NCBI GenBank assembly: GCA_001275005.1
Contig: JWZX01001656.1
Location: 1-26,477, forward strand
Length of the DNA stretch: 26,477 nt
DNA from: Chrysochromulina tobinii
Taxonomy: Eukaryota > Haptophyta > Prymnesiales > Chrysochromulinaceae
Direction: 5' to 3'
In this document: piece after piece, positions 19,523-26,477 of the stretch
How the letters are laid out: every line of letters starts with the position of its first letter
Numbering within the stretch: the first letter of the stretch is position 1
Notes under the pieces: model-generated
Databases searched by the model: none
Seen by the model: the letters and a program-made list of their open reading frames with translations, nothing else
What the model was told of the DNA's origin: nothing
Translations under genes and position numbers: made by a program

Positions 19523-20389
19523 TTAGACTGACGAGACTCCTCTCTCCGAAATGTCTCCGTGTCCGGCCCCATCAGACGACTGTTGACGTGAGTCGAGAAT
19601 ACAAAAGTCCAGCCACTCGCCCAAGCACGAATACCGTCCTCGAGCTGCCGCGCTCCCCCCGATGTGATCGAGCGGCGCGATTGGGCGCAGCGCCTTGTCC
19701 ACCTTGTACACGAGAGGAACGCCGTTGGGCACGCTCACGTGACTCACCTCGTCATCGGAAAGCTGCTCGAGCTCCTTGATAAGCGCGCGGATGACGTGCC
19801 CGTGGGCCGCGACCAGCACGTTGCGGCCGCGGCGCAGCTCGGGCGCGATGTGGCTCTCGAAAAACGGCCGGCAGCGCTCGAGGGTCTGGTGGAGGCACTC
19901 ACCGCACGGGAGCTCGTGCGCAGGCACGTGCGCGTACTTTTTGTCATGGCGTGGATGAAGCGGGTGCGACTCGGCCACCCGCGGCGGCGGGATGCTATAC
20001 GCGTGCCGCCACAGTTTCACCTGGGCCGCACCATGCTCTGCGACCGCGTCAGCCTTCAGCTGGCCTGTCAGCATGCCATAGTGCCGCTCGTTGAGCCGCC
20101 AATGGCGATGCACCGGCACGTCGCTCTGTTGTCCACTATGCTCAAGGAGGATGTGGGCCGTATCTATGGCTCGCGAAAGCTCTGAAGTGAACACAATATC
20201 AAACGTGGCGCCATGCTCGCGCAGCGCAGAGCCACCCGCGGCCGCCTCCTCGCGTCCAAGGGCAGTGAGAGGCACGTCTGTCCATCCGGTGAATCGGCCC
20301 TCGGCATTCCACACGGACTGGCCGTGCCGCACAAAGGTGAGCGTCGCGTGCGCCGTTGCCGCAGCAAAGGTGAGAGGAAGCACCATCAT
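19523..20389 (-). CDS. Cofactor-dependent phosphoglycerate mutase (GpmA type)
   Basis: Interconverts 3- and 2-phosphoglycerate through a phosphohistidine, in glycolysis or gluconeogenesis. An intronless 288-aa protein. Catalytic RHGQSVWN has His22; FTGWTDVPLT, SRAIDTA, LNERHYG (acid/base Glu), KYAHVP and AHGHVIRALIKEL follow in GpmA order. GpmA-type enzymes run about 230-250 aa; the extra length is a C-terminal tail after about residue 230. The first 15 residues (MMVLPLTFAAATAHA) look like a short signal peptide or part of a plastid presequence, which a cytosolic enzyme would not need. The frame extends two codons upstream from a GTG; ATG 20389 is chosen. It is not closely related to the PGAM5 gene in the window despite the shared fold. 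Confidence 0.92.
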   Translation of the reverse strand: MMVLPLTFAAATAHATLTFVRHGQSVWNAEGRFTGWTDVPLTALGREEAAAGGSALREHGATFDIVFTSELSRAIDTAHILLEHSGQQSDVPVHRHWRLNERHYGMLTGQLKADAVAEHGAAQVKLWRHAYSIPPPRVAESHPLHPRHDKKYAHVPAHELPCGECLHQTLERCRPFFESHIAPELRRGRNVLVAAHGHVIRALIKELEQLSDDEVSHVSVPNGVPLVYKVDKALRPIAPLDHIGGSAAARGRYSCLGEWLDFCILDSRQQSSDGAGHGDISERGVSSV

Positions 20390-20674
20390 CTCCACAAGGA
20401 TAACTGCGCGGGTCGGGATAGGGTCTCACCACGACGGCCGGGTTAGGGGAGTCGACGGAGTGCCCGCACGGTTCTTGTTGATGACGAAAGAGGTGGAAAC
20501 GAATCAAAATCTGAAACGACCAGATTTTCAACATGCGAGCACTTTTCGCTTGTCGTACTCTTATCCGGACACACATTCTAGCATTTGCGCTTGCGTGTAG
20601 CCATTTATCGTTGAGCGTACTAGCGCGTAGGAACTAGAGGAACTTGAAGGGCCACTGACTGTTCGCATGGTCGA
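20390..20674. other. Intergenic: mutase promoter, GxGYxYP gene 3' flank
   Basis: 285 bp between two minus-strand genes, less GC-rich at 20490-20600. It should hold the mutase promoter and the upstream gene's poly(A) site. No distinct motif is recognised. Confidence 0.4.
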
Positions 20675-23144
20675 CTAATGAGTTTGCATTGTTTGCTTGC
20701 TTGGAAGCGCCCTCTCCTTGAGGCACGCCACGTACTCCTCCAGCCCCACGACACGCACGCGCGTAGCATCGAGGTTACCGGCGACGCGCGCGATGTCGGA
20801 CACGCCGTAGCCCCAGACCTCGACTCCAACGACCGAGTACCCGTCGGGCGAGTCCGGTCGTTGCGGCGCGCCATTGAGCAACGGCACAAGCGACTGGGGA
20901 TCGACATCCCCAAAGGTCTTTGAGAGCATGTGCCGGCGCGAGGTGACCACCGTGTGTCATCAATGGCAATCAAGGGAAATCAAGGGCAATCAAGGGCAAT
21001 CAAGGGCAATCAAGGGCAATCAGAATTGCAATCAAGGGAGATCGCACCTTTGAGAGCGTGTGTCGGCGCGAGGTGACCACCGTGTCCGTGGGCGCCCCTG
21101 AAGCGTCTCGGAGGCGCCACGCGTCCCCGTGGATCGAGAGCTGCACCTGGGAGGAGAGGTGGCGGCGCCGTGGTGAGCACATGCATGCACCAACCCGTGG
21201 AGGATCGAGAGCTGCATCTCCTTAAGTCGATGAACGGGCCCTCGGGCACTCAATCGAGGCACTCAAGGGAGATTGAAGCGGGATCGCACCTCCTCGTCGA
21301 TGAACAGGGCTTCGGGCGGCGTCTTGAGCGCGAGCTGCTCGAGCTCCACTGCACTGTCAAAGGTGCCCACCTGAATTTGGGAGGGGTGGGCGCCGTGGTG
21401 AGCACTTGCATGCATGCTTGCACATGCTCCACTGCACTGTCGAAGGTGGCCCACACCTGAATCTGGTTGATCATGTTCAGCAGGCCGGAGCGTTCGATGT
21501 TGTCGCTCGTCCACGCGCCGAACCGGGCACGCGCGGGGCCGCCCGGGTAACGGTCAAGGTAAGTGTACCCAGCACCCGAAGGACCGACGAGCAGTGTGTC
21601 GTTGGTCGTGGCGTTCAGGTGCACCCAGCGCAAGAAGTAAGGGTGCAGCTCCTGCAAGACAGGTTGGAAGGTCCAAGCAATCGGCACCGTCCCTCGCCAC
21701 TTCGATCCCCACCAATCATACGCAGGCGACGCGAAGTTGCCGAGGTCCCATGTCAGACTGTCGCCGTCGGTGAACATGAATGTCGCCGTGTGCCGTGTGT
21801 CGCCTGCAGCCGCTGTGCACTTGGGCGCCCTATTGGGCGCCGCAGGCCCCGGCGCCATGTTGGGCGTGGTGCCATGGCTGATGGCCGGCGAGGCGGTCGA
21901 GCCGTTCACGGGCGCCGTCGTGGGCATGGTGACGTGGCTCGGCCGTGAAGGCGTGCGACGCGACGGCCGGTGCGGCAGCAGCTCTTGAGGCGAGAGCCCG
22001 AAATTGGAAAAGACGGGCACATTCGTGGTGTAGTCCGAGCAGAGCACCTGGTGACCGAATTTGGGAGGGGCGGGCGCCGTGGTGAGCACTTGCATGCATG
22101 CTTGCACATGCTCCACTGCAGCGCACCTGGTGACCGAATCGGCTCGCCGACGTGACGAAATCCACCTCGGACCCCCAGCCGAGCACCTGCAATTAAAACA
22201 TAGGCAGTCGTCGTCCACAGTCAACGGTGCTCAGCAGCTCTCATGAGCGCCCACCATGGCGCCCCAATCAGCGGCACTCGGAGCTCGCACATCGAGATCG
22301 GATCGAGCCATGCGAGCGCCGCCTGCGCGGGCGTCATCAGAAGTCATCAGGGGCAATCCGTGGCCATCAGAGCTCGCACCATCGAGATCGGATCGAGCCG
22401 TTTGAGCGCCGCCTGCGCGAGTGGCATGGTGAGCGTGGCATCGTAGAGGGCGAAGGCCTTGGCGTACACGGCCCAGTCGGTTGTATGCGCCAGGTTCGTG
22501 TGCTGCTGATTGTACAGCAACTTCGTCGAGTACTCCGACTTGAACGACTCGAACGCTGCAGCGAGCGTCATGTTGCGAGTGTCAAGCATCAGTGGGAGCC
22601 CGACGCTCTTGGCGATGTCCTCGGTGGCCTGGGTCACAACGAGCGCGCGCAGGATCCCCGCGAGGCCAATGGCCACGTGCATCGAACCGTTATCCGATCC
22701 AGGCCCGCCCTGCCCGCTCGCGCTCTCGCAGAGGATGTACCCCGCGAAGTCGGTGCGGAACGCCTTGAGGAGAGACGGCAGATCGTACTGCAGCGAGTAG
22801 TCGAGTGCGGCGGGCAGCAGCGTGAGGTGCCAGGCCGAGAGCGCCGAGCTGCCGCCCTGGCCCGTGGGCCCCGGCGCTGGCTGCTCCGCCGCATCCACGG
22901 TCGCAAGCTCTGGAGAGCGCTGGGCGACGATTCCGACAGCCGAGAGCGCTAGGATGCGAATGTCGAAGATGGTGTTGGTCAGATTGAAGATGCGGATCTT
23001 CGAGGGTTGCGTGGAGACAGAGAAGGGTGAATCGGGCAGGCGCGGCGCGGCGACGGAGATGCCGAGCACGAAGGAGATGAGCATCGTTCGGTACGCGGGA
23101 GCGCCAGAAGATAATTGAGACGCGGACCAAACATCCGCTGCCAT
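20675..23144 (-). CDS. GxGYxYP-family putative glycoside hydrolase, secreted
   Basis: Exons on the minus strand are 23144-22380, 22186-22127, 22047-21457, 21370-21290, 21146-21048 and 20917-20675, giving 612 aa. The family (mostly bacterial, linked to polysaccharide breakdown) is named for the motif seen here as GPSGAGYTYLDRYP at about 430-443. VLGWGSEVDFVTSASRFG, then CSDYTTNVPVFSNF, and MFTDGDSLTWDL also match family blocks, the last with the acidic DGD. A Pro/Thr-rich insert of about 55 residues separates them. MLISFVLGISVAAP at residues 21-34 looks like a signal peptide, so Met21 (23084) may be the true start. NXT/NXS sites are present. Acquisition from bacteria is possible but would predate these introns. 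Four of the five introns are bounded by exon-derived repeats; intron 1 carries an internal copy of the exon 1 end. Confidence 0.87.
20918..21047 (-). repeat. GxGYxYP gene intron 5, exon-end copy at its 3' end (130 nt)
   Basis: The last ~34 bases of exon 5 (21081-21048) recur as the last bases of the intron (20951-20918) with two differences. The copy supplies the acceptor AAAG. Between them TCAAGGGCAA decamers run from 20961 to 21040. Confidence 0.88.
21147..21289 (-). repeat. GxGYxYP gene intron 4 with junction relic (143 nt)
   Basis: 21247-21194 is a diverged copy of the exon 4 end fused directly to the exon 5 start (TTCATCGAC ... ATGCAGCTCTCGATC). After it comes a family B-like segment (GCATGCATGTGCTCACCACGGCGCC). 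Confidence 0.82.
21371..21456 (-). repeat. GxGYxYP gene intron 3, family B insert (86 nt)
   Basis: It begins with a ~30-bp copy of exon 4's start, up to TGCAGTGGAG. The 64-bp block 21373-21436 also occurs in intron 2 with one difference. Confidence 0.9.
22048..22126 (-). repeat. GxGYxYP gene intron 2, family B insert (79 nt)
   Basis: Both junctions carry ATTCGGTCACCAGGTGC. The 64-bp block 22057-22120 matches intron 3. CATGCATGCA lies near its centre. Confidence 0.9.
22187..22379 (-). repeat. GxGYxYP gene intron 1 with copied exon end and damaged donor (193 nt)
   Basis: The last ~40 bases of exon 1 plus its donor (about 22420-22370) recur inside the intron (about 22332-22281). The real donor reads ATG then GTGCGAG; the copy has lost one G (ATGTGCGAG). 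A TTTTAATTGCAG acceptor ends the intron. Confidence 0.8.
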
Positions 23145-23217
23145 CCGGGGACAGACTTAGAGGAGCGACAATGCAAGACGGACCATTTACAGCCAAGGCG
23201 GGTGTGGAAGAACTTAA
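23145..23217. promoter_or_regulatory. Very short divergent promoter region
   Basis: Only 73 bp separate the ATGs of the GxGYxYP gene (-) and the Ttd14-like gene (+), or 133 bp if the former starts at Met21. No TATA box is visible. 5' UTRs must be very short or overlap the opposite gene. Confidence 0.45.
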
Positions 23218-25532
23218 ATGCCGCAAGCCGCAATCGTAGCTGGCAGCGCGGTCGCGGCCGGTGCCGCCGTCGCGGCTGCAGCCATCCTCATCGCCGAGTA
23301 CCTGCGCCGCGGTGAGGCGCCGTTGCCTGTGGACCGGCAGTTTGCCGATTTCAAGCAGTTTGTGGAGCGGAACGAGGCGCTACGGAAAGAGCTCGAGGAG
23401 TCACGCAGGACGATCCTCTCGCACGAGCACGAGCTCGTCGAGCTGCGCAGGCGCCTGCAGTCGACCGACGCGGCCATCGAAAACGCGCCGCTCTTCAAGG
23501 TCGTGCTGACCGGCGGCCCGTGCGGCGGCAAGACCACCGCCAAAGCGGAGATCAAGGCTCGGTTCGAGTCGCTCGGCTTCCTCGTGCTGTGCGGCGTCGA
23601 GGCGGCGACGCTGCTCTTTGGCGGCGGTGTGCCCTTCCCGCACGACGAGGCGAGCCGCATGCTTCTCCAGCGCACCATCCTCAAGCTCCAGATGTCCCTA
23701 GAGGACATGCTCGAGGAGATCGGGCGCGCTTCCGGCCGTCCGACGCTCATCCTGCTCGACCGCGGCGCGCTCGACGGTAAGGCGTACGTGTCGGAGTACG
23801 AGTGGGAGCTGCTGCTCGATGACGTCAAGCTCACGACGGTGCTGCTCCGCGACCAGCGGTACGATGCGATCATCCACCTGGTCACTGCGGCGCAGGGTGC
23901 CGAATCGTTCTATACGCTTGCCAACAACGAGACGCGCATCGAGACGCCCGACGAGGCGCGCGAGCAGGATCGCAGGACTCTTGATGCGTGGACAGGCCAT
24001 GAGCACCTGTACGCGGATTGCCACTGAGCACCCCTGATCACCTCTGATCACCTCTGATCACCTCTGATCACCTCTGATCACGTCTGATGGTCTGCTTCAT
24101 CAGGTACATCGTGGACAACTCGACGTCCTTCGACGAGAAGATTCGGCGCGCCGTCGCGCGCATCTCTCGTCTAGTAGGCGCCCCGGCCCCGCTCGCCCTG
24201 ACGCGTAAGTTCCTCCTGGCGCGCCCTCCCTCGGTAGAGGAGCTCGAGATGCACCTAGAGCGTTTCGAATCATTTGAGGTGTGCTGCCCGGCGCGGCTGG
24301 CTGTTGATTGCCGTCGATTGCTCTCGAGTGTGCGCCTCATTGCGATCGATTGCGATGGGTGGGACCGTACAGGTGGACACGACGTACCAACGCTCACCTG
24401 ATGACCGCCTGATGACCGCCTGATGACCTCCTGATGACCGCCTGATGACCGCCTGATGACCGTACAGGTTGACACGACGTACTTGCGCTCGACTGAAAAG
24501 CCAGCACCCGCCGGCAAGCCGGGAAGTATGGTCTCGGAGAAGCACCGTGTACGCCGGCGGCAACAGGGCACCAACACTTCCTTCCAACACCAGATGTGGG
24601 TCACGGAGAAACAGGCAAGCGGGCAGGAGGAGACGCACATGATAGAAAAGACCCTCAACGCTCGCGAGTACTACATCTTGCTCAAGCAGGTGCGTCTGAT
24701 GACCTCTGATGACCTCTGATGGCCTCTGATGACATCAGATGGCCTCTGATGGCCTCTGATGACCTCTGATGGCCTCTGATGACATCAGATGGCCTCTGAT
24801 GGCCTCTGATGACCTCTGATGACCTCTGATGACCTCTAATGACCTCTGATGACCTCTGATGGCCTCTGATGACCTCTGATCGGATCTCCCTGCTTGAGCA
24901 GCGCGACCCTGATCGCTGCACCATCTCGAAGACTCTCTCCTGCTTCATCTGGGGCACGAGTTATTGGGAGCTCAATGCGTTCAAGGGGGCCAAGCATGTG
25001 GCGATCCTCGAGGTCGAGGCAGAATCGCGCGACTGCGAGCTGTGCTTCCCCGAATTTCTGCCCGTCGTGCGCGAGGTCACTGATGAGCAGGTGACGCTTG
25101 ATCGCTTCGAATTCGATCCTGATTGCGTCTGATGGCTCCTCTGATGACGTCTGATTGCGTTCCTCATTAGTTGACGCTCGATTGCTTCGAATTCGATCCT
25201 GATTGCGTCTGATGGCTCCTCTGATGACGTCTGATTGCGTTCCTCATCAGACGTTCGACTCTTACTTGATCGCTCGTGAGCTGGAGATCGAAGTGTCTCG
25301 AATGGAGATCGAAGTGTCTCGAAGCGCCTCGGCCGATCTCAGCGGCCGAGGCTCTACCTCGCCTCCACCTCGCCCAGCCTCGGGACTCGGGGAGATGCCA
25401 CCTCGCCCATCCTCGGCTATCGGCTCCTTGCGAGCTGCAGCGTCGGCGACCATTGCCGCGAATAGGATGGCGAACGTGTTCGAGACGCTCGAGCGCTCAT
25501 CAGGAGTCATCAGGAGATCACCAGGCGAATAA
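23218..25532 (+). CDS. Ttd14-like protein: P-loop NTPase plus CYTH domain
   Basis: Exons 23218-24008, 24104-24278, 24468-24689, 24902-25090 and 25251-25532 give 552 aa. Residues 5-28 form an Ala-rich signal anchor, then a coiled coil (45-82). The P-loop GGPCGGKTT is at 99-107, with LLDRGALDGKAYVSEYEW as Walker B-like region and VTAAQGAESFYTLANNETR after it. From about 297 (RKFLL) a CYTH barrel follows, with MWVTEKQ..., MIEKTLNAREYY, RDPDRCTISKTLSCFI and ILEVEAESRD. Two-domain proteins of this kind include fly Ttd14, needed for light-driven trafficking of TRPL channels and reported to bind GTP and phosphoinositide. The ExExK signature of catalytic CYTH enzymes is reduced to RK, so phosphatase activity is doubtful. 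The C-terminal tail after about 465 is Ser/Pro/Ala-rich. A splice variant ending at 25668 is possible. Confidence 0.88.
24009..24103 (+). repeat. Ttd14-like gene intron 1 (95 nt)
   Basis: Five or so CTGATCACCT decamers (24034-24083), ending TCTGCTTCATCAG, as in family A introns. The intron begins GTAC and so does exon 2. Confidence 0.8.
24279..24467 (+). repeat. Ttd14-like gene intron 2 with duplicated acceptor (189 nt)
   Basis: GACCGTACAGGTGGACACGA at 24363 copies the real acceptor plus exon 3 start at 24458. TGATGACCGCC units fill the gap. The upstream copy has an intact AG and could act as an alternative acceptor, but its frame closes soon after. Confidence 0.82.
24690..24901 (+). repeat. 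Ttd14-like gene intron 3, decamer satellite (212 nt)
   Basis: About nineteen units of CTCTGATGAC / CTCTGATGGC run from 24696 to 24885. Higher-order repeats are visible, such as GACATCAGATGGC twice. GTGCGTCTGATG donor, TTGAGCAG acceptor. Confidence 0.88.
25091..25250 (+). repeat. Ttd14-like gene intron 4: one 80-nt intron in tandem twice
   Basis: 25091-25170 and 25171-25250 are near-identical 80-bp units ending TTCCTCATTAG and TTCCTCATCAG. Exon 4 joins exon 5 (EVTDEQ to TFDSYLIAREL) only when both are removed. Confidence 0.9.
25281..25323 (+). repeat. 21-bp coding tandem repeat (EIEVSRM/EIEVSRS)
   Basis: GAGATCGAAGTGTCTCGAA occurs twice in frame just after the CYTH domain. Confidence 0.85.
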
Positions 25533-25560
25533 GATGGCAAACGTACTCGAGCGCCAACGT
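25452..25560 (+). repeat. Possible exon-copy pair at the Ttd14-like 3' end
   Basis: GCGAATAGGATGGCGAACGT (from 25458) recurs as GCGAATAAGATGGCAAACGT (from 25525) after CATCAGGAGTCATCAGGAGA-type filler ending CACCAG. This is the same X-insert-X layout. If spliced as a GC-AG intron (about 25458-25524), the protein would continue to a stop at 25666-25668. Confidence 0.5.
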
Positions 25561-26477
25561 CTGTGTTCCTCGAAGCGCATCGTTCCTCGAAGCTTCCTCG
25601 AAGCTTCGAGGAAGCGCATCGTCGTCCATGCCCGAGCCTCGTCGCCCAATCCCCACCTTACCAACTGAGTCGTCGTCAACGCCAGCGTGAGCGCCGCGCT
25701 GCAAAGGTCGAGTGGCGCCGAGTTGGGCACTTTTCGCGCCGAATTTGGCATCGCCCGCGCCGAGTTGGGCAACGATCGAGCGCCGCGCTGCAAAGGTCGT
25801 ATGGCGCTTGAAACAGCCGCGGCCGGTCAGCTACCGTCCCCGCCCGACTCGACTCAGCACAGCCACTCACAGGCCAGGCCATCCGGAGGTCTCGTATCTA
25901 GAGGCCTGCTCACGGCGGCTAGAAATTTATTTATCCTGTTTCCGCCCGTGGTATGCGGGGCGTCGGGGCGGGTACTTAGAGATCGACGTTTGTACCGGAG
26001 CAGGCCCAGGCCCGGGGGGCACCGCGGTTGTGGGTGACCGCCGGTCTCACCCGTCCCCCCGGTCTTAGTAAAAGGTCATTCTCGCCGAAACGGCCGTCTT
26101 GCCGGCCATGACGAGTCAGTATCTCGCCGCAGGCCTGCCTGCGCCTGCCGATCGTCCACATCTACTGTGCAGTTGTAGTGGCAATCGTAGTCGAGAGTAC
26201 TAAGGGATTTGAGTATTATTGCTCGACCCCCCGATAACCGCATGCTTGGCATGGCATAGAGAGTCCCCCTAACTGCTACTACATGAGTTAAACTTAAAGG
26301 ACTAGTCCAAATTCTCCGTCGCGGCCGCTGAGTGGGCGGGGTGCGCGGGCCCCTTGCTGACTAATGTTGAGTCGAGGCGAGGGCGACAAGCGCGAGGAGG
26401 CCGGTGCTCAGCGAGGAGGTGGGCGATGGCGCTAATAGAGCGCGAAGTCCGCAGTTAAGTGACCGTTGAGGCCGAGC
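25533..26477. other. Downstream flank with palindrome and short repeats
   Basis: 25593-25614 is a 22-bp perfect palindrome centred on AAGCTT. GCGCCGCGCTGCAAAGGTCG occurs at 25691 and 25780, with imperfect GCGCCGAGTTGGGCA units between. From 25900 to the end I recognise no gene, RNA or mobile element. Confidence 0.5.

Noticed and set aside
13234-20389. PGAM5 and phosphoglycerate mutase as recent tandem duplicates
   Set aside because: They share only the histidine-phosphatase fold. Motifs, targeting and intron structure differ, and a channel gene lies between them.

Overview
The window is nuclear DNA of a GC-rich, intron-bearing eukaryote. The genes are dense, lie on both strands, and have short introns full of simple repeats. 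A secreted-type GxGYxYP protein, a Ttd14-type AAA+CYTH protein, a CNG-like channel, a likely selenoprotein and GC-AG introns together suggest a unicellular alga. A haptophyte is my best guess, but no plastid or lineage marker settles it, and a dinoflagellate or pelagophyte remains possible.

Layout, left to right. 3-1469 (-): Pro/Ala-rich reading frame running off the left edge. 2432-6527 (-): VPS50/syndetin, 6 exons, 1102 aa. 6852-7160 (+): Rdx/SelW-like selenoprotein, 102 aa, with an in-frame TGA at codon 19. 7891-8505 (-): signal-peptide protein with two SH3-like repeats. 8730-11925 (+): UBA-like (GIP1/UBAP2-type) Gly/Pro/Met-rich protein with a 22-bp frame-breaking insertion. 13234-14994 (-): PGAM5-type mitochondrial phosphatase, 4 exons. 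15824-18716 (-): CNG-like channel, 2 exons. 19523-20389 (-): phosphoglycerate mutase, no intron. 20675-23144 (-): GxGYxYP glycoside-hydrolase-like protein, 6 exons. 23218-25532 (+): Ttd14-like AAA+CYTH protein, 5 exons. Three gene pairs are divergent and share short promoter regions of 324, 224 and 73 bp. The genes do not form one pathway. The loosest themes are endosomal/membrane traffic (VPS50, Ttd14-like), redox/mitochondria (Rdx selenoprotein, PGAM5) and two unrelated histidine phosphatases.

The most unusual feature is the intron architecture. In five genes the introns have the form X-insert-X. X is a direct repeat of about 8 to 41 bp taken from the exon at the splice junction, and the insert is a short repetitive sequence. 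Several introns still carry a degenerate copy of the uninterrupted exon-exon junction. At least two insert families recur. Family A has TGATTGCC/TGATGACC-type repeats ending near CTCATCAG and occurs in VPS50, PGAM5, the channel and the Ttd14-like gene. Family B is a 64-bp block shared by two introns of the GxGYxYP gene, with a relative in a third. This looks like recent intron gain by duplication or introner-like insertion, caught at several stages. Exon boundaries were assigned by hand from reading-frame continuity, GT/GC-AG signals and family alignment from memory; no transcript evidence was available.
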